Shown here piece after piece: positions 36,437-45,516 of a stretch of 64,000 bases of DNA (position 1 is its first letter; each line of letters opens with the position of its first letter). A program made the position numbers and the translations under genes. The notes under the pieces were generated by a model. That model was not told the DNA's origin and made no database searches. It saw only the letters and a program-made list of their open reading frames with translations. Origin of the DNA: Psychroserpens luteolus (lineage in GTDB: Bacteria > Bacteroidota > Bacteroidia > Flavobacteriales > Flavobacteriaceae); assembly GCF_021032705.1 (NCBI RefSeq), contig NZ_JAHVXI010000001.1:62001-126000 (forward strand). The letters are read 5' to 3'.

Positions 36437-39400
36437 ATGAAAAAAATTTACTTAGCAACGTTGACATTACTTTTTTTTACTGTTGGTTTCTCACAAAGCC
36501 CGATTACAACAGTTGATAGAGATAACATTGTTGGACCAACTGCAACTGGAAATGCAGCTTCGGTTTCATCGGTAGGATTAACTCGAGGTTCTGGCGTAAA
36601 TCTTAGTGCGTCAAGTCCAACAGATTTTACATCAAGAGATTGGGATGGAACAGATCAAGCCTCAGCCGAAGCAGCTAATGAATATATTGAATGGTCGGTA
36701 TCAGCAACAACAAATTTTGAAGTCACTGTAAATGAATTTGATATCCGATTAAGACGACATGGAAACGGCCCTAGCCAATGGCAAATATATTATAGTTTAG
36801 ACAACTTTGCTACAGCAGGAACAGCTGTATCAGTTCCACAAACTATGCCTGCTACGAGCAGTTTTGAGTTTAATTTTTCCGGTTTATCAATAACTTCACC
36901 TACATCTGGTACCATTACGTTTAGACTATATGCTTGGGATGCAAATAGTATTGGTGGTTGGTTACGAGTAACTGGTCAACCAGCTTGGGCTGGATCATTA
37001 GGAATTGCTGATCCAGGCATACGTATTATTGGTAGTACTTCAACAAGCGCTTCCAACAGCATCGAATCTGACATCGTTGCTACGGCTTTTGACCCAACAG
37101 ACAATATTAATTATAGTGCATTTAATGCTACTTCTGGATTAACGACCACAAACGCTATACAGCTTGGAGAATTCTCAATTAGAGATGGTGGAGCTACTGC
37201 TCCAGATAGCGATAGTGATGGCACTAACGTTACAGATATTCAATTTGCAGTTTCAAATAATCAATATTTAGCTGCACTTGCCATTTTTGATGGTACTACA
37301 AATATTGCCGAAACATCTACTGTCGATCCTTTAGTTTCTTTTAGTGGTTTAACAGCTTTAATTGCTAATGACGATGCTACAAAAAACTTTACAGTTTATG
37401 CTACATTTAATTCTGTAGTAACTGATAACGAACAGATACAAGTTACTGTAGACTTGGCAACTGCGGCTGCAACAGGAAGTTCACTTTTTGCACTCGCAAA
37501 TGCTGGAGGAGCAGCTACACCTATTGTAGGTGATGACAATAGAATTGAAGTGACGGCGTCAAAAATTGTCTTTGACCAGCAAGTAACAGACAGCAATCAG
37601 TTTGAAGTTATGTTTCCTTATCCAACAGTTTTAGTTCAAGATAATAATGACAATCTTGATCTGGACTACAGTGATGTTTTAACAGTGATTACTTCTGCAG
37701 GAACTTTAGTTGGTTCTCCAATTGATTATTCTTTTGTAAATGGGGAAGCTGTTTTAAATACCATAGAATATTCTGATCAAAATACAGCTATAAACCTTTT
37801 TACATTTAGTAATGGCTTTTTTACATTTAGTGACCCGTTTGACGTTAATGGACCATTAATAAATCTTGCCATACAAGACTTTGATGGTTCTTCACCAGAG
37901 TGGACTTTTACTAATGACACTCCTTTCTTTGATAATGGATGGGGAACAGATGGTTACTATGGCCTAATAGATGCTGCAGATATCGCCCCTTTAGATTTCG
38001 AATTTTTATCAGGAAATATATTAGGTGAGAATGACCTCAATGATGAAGGAAATGGTGCTGTAGGCTTTGCTACTATTACTTTTGACACTATAGATGTTTC
38101 GGTATATGATAATGTGCAAATTACTTTTGATTGGGATATTGAAGGCTATGTACAAAACAATAGTGACGTATATTACAGACTATATTTAGATGGAATACCA
38201 CAACCAATAGTATATTTAGTAGATGGTAATGGACCAATAGATTCAGACGAAGGTTCGGTTCTTATAAATGTCCCTGACACAACAAACACTATAGGATTGG
38301 AATTAAGTATTAGAAATAATCTTTTAACTGGGTTCTCAGGTTTTGATAATTTTAGAGTGGCTAGTATTTTTGAAGGTTTAATATACTACGATGCAGATGG
38401 ATGGATTAATAATGAAGCACCAAGCCCAACTACTGGAGCATTAGACGCATTAGTTATTGATGGAAGCTACACGGTAGATTCAAATGTTGAGATTAATAAT
38501 TTCATAGTTAATCCTGGAGCACAGGTTCAAGTTCCTATTGCACAATCAATGACTGTTAATAATGAATTGGTTAATAATGGTTCTTTTGAATTAAATTCGG
38601 TTTCAACAACCTATTCTAGTTTAATTGCGAGTAGTGTTGAAGGTGAAATCGTCTACAACCGACATGTCAATCAATTTGCACCTTCAGGATCAACAACTGG
38701 TTTTAATGATTTAATTGCGGCACCTGTTACTAATTCAGACCAAACATTTCTTAATTTAAGAACTGCTAACCCTGACATCCCTTCAGGAACCATAGGAGGA
38801 GTACCTTCTTTCCTATTTGGTCCTTTTGACAATAATGCTAATGCTTATATCAATTACACCAATGCAGATGACGCCTCTATTATTACTGCAGGTATTGGAT
38901 ATAGAACAGCCTCTACGGCTCCAACTGGCTCTACATTTAGATTTGAAGGTAATGTAGAAACAACGACTAACATTGTTCCTATTACTGTAGGTACTAATAG
39001 CGATTTTAACCTTATTGGTAACCCTTATCCTTCTTATATAAAGTTAGCAGATTTTTTAACTGCTAATAACACAGAATTTAATCCACTAAACTCTGGAGTT
39101 TATGGCTATGATGGCGATATCTCTGATGGTTTCACTATATGGAATCAAGCCTACTCTGATGCTAACCCTACCGCATTAATAGCGCCAGGACAAGGATTTT
39201 TCGTGTCTTCTAAAGCAGGTGGTGGATCCATTACTTTTAATGCACCAATGCGTTCTATAGGTACTAATGATGATTTTATTCCTGGAAGAATAGTTAATCC
39301 AAATTTAGCTCACTTAAGACTTCAGCTGTCAAATGAAAGTTCTTTGTTCAATACAGATTTTTACTTTAACGATAATGCGTCTCTAAGTATGGACTCTGGT

Positions 39401-39991
39401 TATGATGCTGTGATGTTTAATGGCAATACTCCTGATTTTGCAATATATTCGCATTTAGTAGATGACAACGTTGGAAATAATTTAGCTGTCCAAGCTGTAC
39501 ATTATAATGCACTAAATAATGTAGTCATTCCTTTAGGCGTTAATGCCAATGAAGGTGAGCAGTTAACAATTAGTATTTTAGATACAGATATACCAAGTAA
39601 TTTTGATATTTATCTAGAAGACACTGTAACTAATACCTTTACATTATTAAATACATCTAATTATGTATTTACTCCAAATGTAACGTTATCTGGAACTGGT
39701 CGTTTCTTCTTGAGAATTTCTGCGGATGCTTTATCTACGTCTGAAGAAAACTTTAGTTCTATTCAAATATATACTACTAAAACACCTAAAACATTGTTTA
39801 TTAAAGGTGAGTTGAATGACGAAACAAAAGCTGAAATATATGATATTCAAGGCCGTATAATCTTATCAACAAAACTTGATAGTAGAAGTGATAATAATCA
39901 AATTGATATTTCTAATGTCACTTCTGGAGTTTATATTGTTCAGTTGAGTAATAGTACTCAGCAGAAATCTCAAAAAGTGATTATCAATTAA
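36437..39991 (+). CDS. Large T9SS-secreted surface protein with type A sorting domain
   Basis: A 1184-residue secreted protein. The signal peptide ends VGFSQ near residue 19. Several beta-rich regions follow, with Asp/Asn-rich turns such as DSDSDGTNVTD that may bind calcium. The C-terminal half is homologous to the 34065 product (shared NLIGNPYPSY, YGYDG, APGQGFFV and GTGRFF). A type A sorting domain ends QQKSQKVIIN. It is probably an adhesin or matrix protein; no enzyme fold was recognised. The peptide/HprK/nucleotidyltransferase set follows after 87 nt with no clear terminator. Confidence 0.87.
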   Translation: MKKIYLATLTLLFFTVGFSQSPITTVDRDNIVGPTATGNAASVSSVGLTRGSGVNLSASSPTDFTSRDWDGTDQASAEAANEYIEWSVSATTNFEVTVNEFDIRLRRHGNGPSQWQIYYSLDNFATAGTAVSVPQTMPATSSFEFNFSGLSITSPTSGTITFRLYAWDANSIGGWLRVTGQPAWAGSLGIADPGIRIIGSTSTSASNSIESDIVATAFDPTDNINYSAFNATSGLTTTNAIQLGEFSIRDGGATAPDSDSDGTNVTDIQFAVSNNQYLAALAIFDGTTNIAETSTVDPLVSFSGLTALIANDDATKNFTVYATFNSVVTDNEQIQVTVDLATAAATGSSLFALANAGGAATPIVGDDNRIEVTASKIVFDQQVTDSNQFEVMFPYPTVLVQDNNDNLDLDYSDVLTVITSAGTLVGSPIDYSFVNGEAVLNTIEYSDQNTAINLFTFSNGFFTFSDPFDVNGPLINLAIQDFDGSSPEWTFTNDTPFFDNGWGTDGYYGLIDAADIAPLDFEFLSGNILGENDLNDEGNGAVGFATITFDTIDVSVYDNVQITFDWDIEGYVQNNSDVYYRLYLDGIPQPIVYLVDGNGPIDSDEGSVLINVPDTTNTIGLELSIRNNLLTGFSGFDNFRVASIFEGLIYYDADGWINNEAPSPTTGALDALVIDGSYTVDSNVEINNFIVNPGAQVQVPIAQSMTVNNELVNNGSFELNSVSTTYSSLIASSVEGEIVYNRHVNQFAPSGSTTGFNDLIAAPVTNSDQTFLNLRTANPDIPSGTIGGVPSFLFGPFDNNANAYINYTNADDASIITAGIGYRTASTAPTGSTFRFEGNVETTTNIVPITVGTNSDFNLIGNPYPSYIKLADFLTANNTEFNPLNSGVYGYDGDISDGFTIWNQAYSDANPTALIAPGQGFFVSSKAGGGSITFNAPMRSIGTNDDFIPGRIVNPNLAHLRLQLSNESSLFNTDFYFNDNASLSMDSGYDAVMFNGNTPDFAIYSHLVDDNVGNNLAVQAVHYNALNNVVIPLGVNANEGEQLTISILDTDIPSNFDIYLEDTVTNTFTLLNTSNYVFTPNVTLSGTGRFFLRISADALSTSEENFSSIQIYTTKTPKTLFIKGELNDETKAEIYDIQGRIILSTKLDSRSDNNQIDISNVTSGVYIVQLSNSTQQKSQKVIIN

Positions 39992-40051
39992 CGTTACAGT
40001 AAACTCAAGGTATTAAAAACTAATAAATCAGGTAAATAGTAATATTTTATT

Positions 40052-40059
40052 TACTTTTG
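40052..40059 (+). promoter_or_regulatory. -7 promoter box of the 53-aa peptide gene
   Basis: TACTTTTG matches TAnnTTTG, 19 nt before the peptide ATG at 40079. No -33 TTTG at the right distance was found, so the promoter is tentative. Confidence 0.4.
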
Positions 40060-40078
40060 CTTTGTATTATATGATATA

Positions 40079-40240
40079 ATGAAAAGAAATAGTCCTCAAA
40101 ATCAAATTACTCGTAAGGAAGCCCTACAAAGAATGGGTAAGTACGCTGCGCTTACTGCAATAGGTACGTTTCTTATATTAAACCCAAAGAAAGCACAAGC
40201 ATCTTCTCCACCAGATCCAGGAGGAAATCCTTTTGATTAA
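40079..40240 (+). CDS. Small secreted-peptide-like protein (53 aa), candidate modified peptide precursor
   Basis: A complete frame from ATG 40079-40081 to TAA 40238-40240. The N-terminus is polar and contains TRKEALQRMGKY, resembling a Tat-like n-region with RK in place of RR. A hydrophobic segment runs from about 22 to 34. An AQA cleavage-like site at 39-41 would leave a 12-residue product SSPPDPGGNPFD. It lies 14 nt before a PqqD-like/HPr-kinase-like gene, which makes it a candidate substrate or tagged export peptide. It could instead be a small anchored protein. The family is not recognised with certainty. Confidence 0.65.
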   Translation: MKRNSPQNQITRKEALQRMGKYAALTAIGTFLILNPKKAQASSPPDPGGNPFD

Positions 40241-40254
40241 TTTCTATTTTTATT

Positions 40255-41388
40255 TTGAAAGCGGATTTATCTCCGAAGTACGTACATAAGATTAATGAAA
40301 CCATACTATTGTGGTTTCACAACTCTAATAAATATGTTGTCGTCTCAGAAACCTTATACACTCTAATTGACTTGTATTTAAGGGTTGACAATAAAACCTC
40401 CTTTATAGATACCTTAGAGCAATCATTACAAATCGAACTTGCTGAATGTGAAAAGATTTATAATGATATATCTAACTTTTTAGACGAAGCAAATGTAACT
40501 TCTATAGTGAACTCATTTTTTCAAGAGTCTCTTGAAGTACCTCAAGAAAGCATCAACAAAACCTATAGAGTCAATAATAAAACTATTAGTGTAAATTTTG
40601 AATCACATGTCATTGAGAGTTTAATTCACCCTCAATTATCTCAATATAAAATACAGCAACTACCAAAACCAGATATTACATTTGATATTTTTAAAACAAA
40701 TGATGACTTACACCTATTTAAAAATGCCAAGCACATAGGTAGTTATAAAACTAAAGCTTTTCATTTTCTCCAAGGAAAGTTTGCATTAGAACTCACTAAT
40801 GTAATCCACAACCTGAATATAGAACAATGGATTGCTACATTTCATGCTTCAACTATTACGAATAACAAAGAATCTATTATGATTGTAGGTGATTCTGGCA
40901 ATGGAAAAAGTACACTATCTGCGCTATTGATGGCTAGCGGATTAGATTTATTAGCCGATGACTTTACGCCTCTGTATAAGGATATGAACTGCTATAGATA
41001 TCCCGCAGCTATTTCAATTAAAAAAGGAGCTTTCGACGTTTTAGAGACTCAATTTGAAAACTTTCAAGACTTAAAAGTCCACACCTCTGGCCCTAAAAAA
41101 GTCAACTTAAAATATTTACCATCGTCTTTAGGTTTTAAAAACTCGAAACATAATTTTCCGTGTCAAACTATTGTATATGTTAAATATGACAAAGCAATTA
41201 AGTCATCGTTAGAAGAGATTTCCATCGATAAAATATTAGAAACCTTAATTCCTGATTCATGGATTTCACCAAATGAAATCCACGCACGTCATTTTTTAGA
41301 TTGGCTTAATCATCTCAAATGCTATCGATTAAATTATAGCGATAATGATTTTGCAATCTCAAGTTTTAAATCACTATTTGATTCTTAA
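40255..41388 (+). CDS. PqqD-like domain / HPr-kinase-like P-loop protein
   Basis: A 377-residue protein. Residues about 1-85 follow the PqqD-like (RiPP recognition element) pattern, with YVVVSETLYTLIDLYL and helices ending IYNDISNFLDEANV. The C-terminal part is an HPr-kinase-like nucleotide-binding domain with Walker A GDSGNGKST at 212-220 and the DD pair in LLADDF at 235-236. Similar kinases phosphorylate lasso-peptide precursors in other phyla. The only available start is TTG at 40255, 14 nt after the peptide stop. It is followed by a nucleotidyltransferase gene. Confidence 0.72.
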   Translation: MKADLSPKYVHKINETILLWFHNSNKYVVVSETLYTLIDLYLRVDNKTSFIDTLEQSLQIELAECEKIYNDISNFLDEANVTSIVNSFFQESLEVPQESINKTYRVNNKTISVNFESHVIESLIHPQLSQYKIQQLPKPDITFDIFKTNDDLHLFKNAKHIGSYKTKAFHFLQGKFALELTNVIHNLNIEQWIATFHASTITNNKESIMIVGDSGNGKSTLSALLMASGLDLLADDFTPLYKDMNCYRYPAAISIKKGAFDVLETQFENFQDLKVHTSGPKKVNLKYLPSSLGFKNSKHNFPCQTIVYVKYDKAIKSSLEEISIDKILETLIPDSWISPNEIHARHFLDWLNHLKCYRLNYSDNDFAISSFKSLFDS

Positions 41389-41413
41389 ACGCTTTTTTAG
41401 GAATTTCTTTGTT

Positions 41414-41421
41414 TATTTTTG
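41414..41421 (+). promoter_or_regulatory. -7 promoter-like box before the nucleotidyltransferase gene
   Basis: TATTTTTG fits TAnnTTTG and lies 18 nt before the TTG start at 41440. In such an AT-rich region it may be fortuitous. Confidence 0.3.
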
Positions 41422-41439
41422 AATGTTTAAATATAACAT

Positions 41440-42510
41440 TTGTCCAAAACAAATTATACATACAAAGACACTTTACAGCTAATAGCTGATATCTTGAGTT
41501 TTGAATATCCCAATGAAAATTTAAAACTATCACTAACAAGTGCTACAATAAATTGGGAACAATTTGTAACAGTAGCTAGTGACCATCTAGTTTTGCCAAC
41601 CATATATTGTAGATTAAAACAAAAGAAACTCTTAGAATGTATTCCTAGAGATTTAGAGGCATATCTTGAAGATATCACCACGATTAATAAAAATCGTAAC
41701 CTAGGTTTAATAGAACAGTCAAAAATAATCGCTGACATTTTCAATGCTAATAATATTAGATATGCTTTCACTAAAGGGACCGCTTTTTTGATTGCTGATT
41801 TTTACCAAGATAATGCCGAACGTATGATTGGAGATATTGATATTTTGGTAGACGAAAATCATATATTTAAAGCATTAGACCTACTTCTCGATTATGGATA
41901 TACCAAAATACCATCAAGTATTAGATCTACTTTTTTCGATCACAAGCATTTGGATAGACTCATTATTGATAACGGCTTAGGCGCTGTGGAGCTGCATAAA
42001 TATTTGCTCAACAAACCACATCATAATGTATTGTCAAGCCATATGCTTTTAAACAGAGTATGGTACCATAAGGAATTCCCTATTTTTCATGCCGAAGATC
42101 TTTTCAGTCATAATATTCTAAACTTTCAAATTAATGATAGAGGTCACTATTATTCAAAATTGAATATGCGCTCAACTTATGACAGCCTCGTTTTGATACT
42201 ATTGTTTCCAGAATTAATAATATCTAACACTAGTAAATATTTCACGTCATACTTTTCACTAAACTCAATATTCTTTGAGGAATTTAAGAATGTTGAGTTA
42301 AGTCAATCTAGGATTAATAAGTTCATATCACGTTTAAAGTCACCCGGTCTTGATTCATTTCACAGAAAACGACTGACACTATCTGTACTGTTAAGACAAA
42401 TCCCTTCAAGACTAAGTACTTTTGTGACAAATAAAAAGTATAGAAAAGCCCTTTTCAATGATAGAAAACGCATATTAAAAGATTTAAACTCAAAATTTTT
42501 AAAGCCTTAA
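41440..42510 (+). CDS. NTP_transf_5-type nucleotidyltransferase family protein
   Basis: A 356-residue protein matching the uncharacterised nucleotidyltransferase family PF14907. It shows TKGTAFLIADFY at 111-122, the metal-binding RMIGDIDILVD with Asp132 and Asp134, a GY turn at about 143-144, FDHKH at 156-160, and VELHKYLL at 173-180. An in-frame stop lies at 41434, and no ATG occurs before the conserved region, so the TTG at 41440 is the start. In other phyla this family is seen beside HPr-kinase-like genes in lasso-peptide loci. Here it probably modifies the same, unproven, peptide or protein target. Confidence 0.78.
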   Translation: MSKTNYTYKDTLQLIADILSFEYPNENLKLSLTSATINWEQFVTVASDHLVLPTIYCRLKQKKLLECIPRDLEAYLEDITTINKNRNLGLIEQSKIIADIFNANNIRYAFTKGTAFLIADFYQDNAERMIGDIDILVDENHIFKALDLLLDYGYTKIPSSIRSTFFDHKHLDRLIIDNGLGAVELHKYLLNKPHHNVLSSHMLLNRVWYHKEFPIFHAEDLFSHNILNFQINDRGHYYSKLNMRSTYDSLVLILLFPELIISNTSKYFTSYFSLNSIFFEEFKNVELSQSRINKFISRLKSPGLDSFHRKRLTLSVLLRQIPSRLSTFVTNKKYRKALFNDRKRILKDLNSKFLKP

Positions 42511-42537
42511 TTTAAAATACAATAACTTTGAGGTTTA

Positions 42538-42569
42538 TTTGCAATATTATAGTTCAAAGTATATCTTTG
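42538..42569 (+). promoter_or_regulatory. Promoter of the outer-membrane barrel gene
   Basis: TTTG (42538-42541), 20 nt, then TATCTTTG (42562-42569) is a full match to the Bacteroidota -33/-7 promoter. The gene starts 22 nt later. Confidence 0.75.
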
Positions 42570-42591
42570 AATTAACCCATACAATTGAAAC

Positions 42592-43173
42592 ATGAAAAAG
42601 ATCATCCTATTCTTAATATTAGTATCGCTATTTAGTTATGATAGTCAGTCGCAAGTAAGCAAAAGAGATCTAAGAAATATTGAAGCTTGGACTGTTAGTG
42701 TTGGAGTAAATGCAGTTGGTAGCTTAGGAACAAGAAATCCTTTTGAAAAATTAGGTGATTTTGAATTTAACCGTCCATTAGCACTTTCGGTGCAGCATAG
42801 GTGGTCAAGATATTTATCTGTAGAGCAAGACTTTACTATGAATAGGTTTAAGATTACATCTAGAATTGACAATGGCTCACTTCCAGAAGAATTCAATTAC
42901 TTTTCTACCAATACCTATGTTAAGTACTTTTTTTCAGATGAATTATTCCCTGAAACTCTATGGCTAGACCTTTTTGTAGGTGGTGGTTTAGGTGTTTTTT
43001 CTATAGATGAACTTAATACTTCTGCCAACTTGATACTTGGTGGAGCTTATTGGTTCAATAGTAATATTGGCGTAAGACTACAAGGCGTTGGTAAATTTGC
43101 TTTTAACGCTAAGGACAATCGTTTTGATAATAATCACTTTCAATATGTGTTACAAGTCATGTTTAGACTATAA
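42592..43173 (+). CDS. Outer-membrane beta-barrel protein
   Basis: A 193-residue protein with a signal peptide (cleavage near SQSQ, residue 21) and alternating amphipathic strands typical of the OmpA-N/outer-membrane-beta-barrel fold (VGVNAVGSLGTR, VEQDFTMNRFKI, LFVGGGLGVFSI, VLQVMFRL). The final Leu/Phe residue pattern fits the BAM signal. Its role is unknown. It has its own strong promoter and ends back-to-back (0 nt) with the convergent metallopeptidase gene. Confidence 0.75.
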   Translation: MKKIILFLILVSLFSYDSQSQVSKRDLRNIEAWTVSVGVNAVGSLGTRNPFEKLGDFEFNRPLALSVQHRWSRYLSVEQDFTMNRFKITSRIDNGSLPEEFNYFSTNTYVKYFFSDELFPETLWLDLFVGGGLGVFSIDELNTSANLILGGAYWFNSNIGVRLQGVGKFAFNAKDNRFDNNHFQYVLQVMFRL

Positions 43174-44034
43174 TTAGTATTGAGCAAAATTAAAATTTAA
43201 CATTTCCCTAGTTTTATCGTATATCCTAGGGAATTGTCTTTTAAATTCCTCAGGTGTTTCTATAAATGTCTCAACAATGACTGCCACAAATTCAAACTGA
43301 TTTGTAAACGCATAATCTCTAAAATACTTAGAAGCAATCAATTGCTTTCTTAAATTTTCTTCAGCTGAAAGCATATCAGTAAGCTCAGAAAAAGCCACTT
43401 TAAATATCAAAGAGCTCACATCATTGTTTTTTAAACTGTTTATATGTATTGCATGTGTAAATTCATGAATGCCCAAATTAATATTATCATTTTCGTCATC
43501 ATAACCATACAAAAAATCTTCCCAAGAAATCACTAGAGCTTTTAATTTAGGATTAAGCTCTCCCTTGTGATAAGCCTCATTTGAATTTGAATAAAAAGTC
43601 CCTGGGTAGATGATGATTTTATCAATTAAATCTATTTGATAGTCTCTAAAACCAAAGGTGAGCATGGTGGATGTAGCTGCCACCAAAACCTTCATTTCGG
43701 TGGTCACAACTAAGTCTTCTCGACCAAGAAAATACTTTGAATTGATAAATGTTGCAACACGATGTTCAAATCGCTCTTTTTCGGTGTCATCTAATTTTTG
43801 ATAAAAACTAAACTGACGTCTTAATATGCTTCGCTGTTCTTTGTCCAATCTCTTCTTAAAAAGATAAAAATGCACAAAAAAAGGACGTTTATACTTACTG
43901 GCATATCGCTGTTCAAAAAACATATAAAAACGCGAGAAAACCACCGCAAACATACCAACAAAAAAAATAACAAGAAGCACAATACGAGTAGTAGGTGAAA
44001 TCGCTAATATGTAATTAAAAAGGGCTAATATCAT
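43174..44034 (-). CDS. MtfA-like zinc metallopeptidase (M90 family)
   Basis: A 286-residue protein with a membrane helix at about residues 10-32 and the zinc motif HEFTH at 190-194 (LGIHEFTHAIH) plus a downstream glutamate-rich region. This matches the M90/MtfA family (PF06167). E. coli MtfA is a soluble peptidase linked to Mlc and glucose uptake; the Bacteroidota versions carry an N-terminal anchor and their substrate is unknown. It is transcribed alone and is followed by no terminator because it abuts the barrel gene. Confidence 0.88.
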   Translation of the reverse strand: MILALFNYILAISPTTRIVLLVIFFVGMFAVVFSRFYMFFEQRYASKYKRPFFVHFYLFKKRLDKEQRSILRRQFSFYQKLDDTEKERFEHRVATFINSKYFLGREDLVVTTEMKVLVAATSTMLTFGFRDYQIDLIDKIIIYPGTFYSNSNEAYHKGELNPKLKALVISWEDFLYGYDDENDNINLGIHEFTHAIHINSLKNNDVSSLIFKVAFSELTDMLSAEENLRKQLIASKYFRDYAFTNQFEFVAVIVETFIETPEEFKRQFPRIYDKTREMLNFNFAQY

Positions 44035-44056
44035 TAGCTAAATATACTGAAAAAAT

Positions 44057-44089
44057 AAAACCCAAGCATTCGAGTTATGCTTGGGTTTT
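44057..44089. terminator. Bidirectional-looking hairpin terminator
   Basis: A 13-bp stem (AAAACCCAAGCAT, 44057-44069, pairing with 44077-44089) around a 7-nt loop sits 23 bp from the mtfA start. In the minus direction it ends transcription from the 44136 gene, with U-rich 3' arm TTTTATTTTTT. Confidence 0.8.
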
Positions 44090-44135
44090 GACAAATTGAA
44101 ATCCAATAACTAATTCAACGACTTCACTTATAGTC

Positions 44136-44435
44136 TTAATTCTCTATTTCAATGTGTATAATACTTTTCATTTTCAATTTTTTGCCTTCAAGTCTGGCTT
44201 GAGAAAAGAATTGTTTAGCTATATCCTGCTCATTTATTAGTTCTTCTATTCTTCCACTATCAAACTCGCAAGCATCGGCTTCATTCCCTTCTTTTATTGA
44301 TAAACGGTGTAATTTATGAAAGTTAATTTTCACATTCAATACAGCATTAATAATATGTGATGCTTCTGATGCTGTGTAGCATCCACTTATCAAATCAATT
44401 TTTTGTGCTTTTTTTACTTTTTCTAAAGTTTCCAT
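44136..44435 (-). CDS. Hypothetical small protein (99 aa)
   Basis: A 99-residue soluble, charged protein (KVKKAQKIDLISGCYTASEASHIINAVL, then INFHKLHRLSIKEG). No transmembrane segment or known fold is recognised. The open frame extends further to a TTG at 44462, but the ATG at 44433-44435 is preferred. It lies 88 nt downstream of sbtA on the same strand and is closed by a terminator, so it could be co-transcribed with the bicarbonate transporter; it does not resemble the PII-like SbtB. Confidence 0.6.
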   Translation of the reverse strand: METLEKVKKAQKIDLISGCYTASEASHIINAVLNVKINFHKLHRLSIKEGNEADACEFDSGRIEELINEQDIAKQFFSQARLEGKKLKMKSIIHIEIEN

Positions 44436-44523
44436 AATTATGGGTGTTTTATATTGGTACAAATTTCAAATTTATTTTTCATATATTTTTATTTATATAT
44501 TTAATATTAATCATAAGCATTTC

Positions 44524-45492
44524 CTATGTCAAATTAATAATGCAGAGATACAGTGGCATGCCTAGTGTAATATTAAATGGAAATGTTATAGCAAGCGCCA
44601 TTGGTATATATAAACTCGGATTAGCTTTTGGTGCAGCAATTTTCATAGCAGCTGGCACAGCAATGTAAGAGGCACTAGCAGCTAGAATAGCAAATAACAG
44701 CCTGTTACCTTGACTAGTAGTTAGCACACCACTAATAACCGCTACAATCGATCCGTTTACAACAGGAATAATGATTGAAAACAAAACAGCAAACCATCCC
44801 TTCTTCATCAAATCTGATAATTTTCGACCACTAACAATCCCCATATCCAATAAAAATACAGCTAAGAAACCCTTGAAGATATCAGTAGTAAATGGTTTGA
44901 TTCCTTCGGCTTGTGCTTCACTTGCCATCAACCCTATAATCAAACTCCCAATGATAAGCAAAACACTCCCATTAGTTAGTGCATGGTGCAAAACTTTTTT
45001 CATTGGTGCGTCTTGCTTTTCTTTATTTTTCTTTTTGAAATAGGTCATTAACAACAGACCAAGCATTATAGATGGCGCTTCCATTAATGCCATTACAGCA
45101 ACCATATGACCACTAAAAGGAATTCCTTCCATTTCTAAGAAAGAAATTGTGGTTACAAAAGTAACAGCACTCACCGATCCATAGGCCGCAGCAATAGCTC
45201 CAGCATTTTCAACGCTAAACTTCTTTCGCAAAATAAAATATGTATATACTGGAACTAATAAGGCGAGAAAAATCCCAAATAAGAGTGCCCATAAAATCTC
45301 CATGCTAAATTCGCTATGCGCTAACTCTTGACCACCTTTAAAACCAATAGATAGCAACAAGTAAAATGATATGAATTTTGATGAGTTTTCTGGTATATTG
45401 AGATCGCTTTTCAATTGAACCGCGATTACACCAAGAAAAAAAAATAATAAGGCAGGATTCGTAAGATTATCTATAAGTAAATGTAGATCCAT
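44524..45492 (-). CDS. sbtA: SbtA-type sodium-dependent bicarbonate transporter
   Basis: A 322-residue inner-membrane protein with about ten helices of the SbtA family (PF05982). In cyanobacteria this family imports bicarbonate with Na+. Visible are two inverted halves (NPALLFFFLGVIAVQLKSDL in the first and DMGIVSGRKL, SYIAVPAAMKIAAPKANPSLYIPMALAITFPFNI in the second). The gene is 24 nt from a small membrane-protein gene and lies divergent to a LysR regulator, a common layout for regulated carbon uptake. In a heterotroph the substrate may be bicarbonate for anaplerosis; this is inference. Confidence 0.9.
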   Translation of the reverse strand: MDLHLLIDNLTNPALLFFFLGVIAVQLKSDLNIPENSSKFISFYLLLSIGFKGGQELAHSEFSMEILWALLFGIFLALLVPVYTYFILRKKFSVENAGAIAAAYGSVSAVTFVTTISFLEMEGIPFSGHMVAVMALMEAPSIMLGLLLMTYFKKKNKEKQDAPMKKVLHHALTNGSVLLIIGSLIIGLMASEAQAEGIKPFTTDIFKGFLAVFLLDMGIVSGRKLSDLMKKGWFAVLFSIIIPVVNGSIVAVISGVLTTSQGNRLLFAILAASASYIAVPAAMKIAAPKANPSLYIPMALAITFPFNITLGMPLYLCIINLT

Positions 45493-45516
45493 TATAGTTT
45501 ATATTTAATATCAGAG

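Noticed and set aside
41454-41771. 105-codon minus-strand frame in the nucleotidyltransferase gene
   Set aside because: Antisense shadow; the plus-strand frame carries the conserved motifs.
40079-42510. A complete lasso-peptide biosynthetic cluster
   Set aside because: No asparagine-synthetase-like cyclase, transglutaminase-like protease or ABC exporter is present; only the accessory kinase and nucleotidyltransferase families are seen.
44444-44668. Plus-strand open frame across the sbtA end
   Set aside because: Antisense to sbtA; its hydrophobic run is the complement of transmembrane codons.
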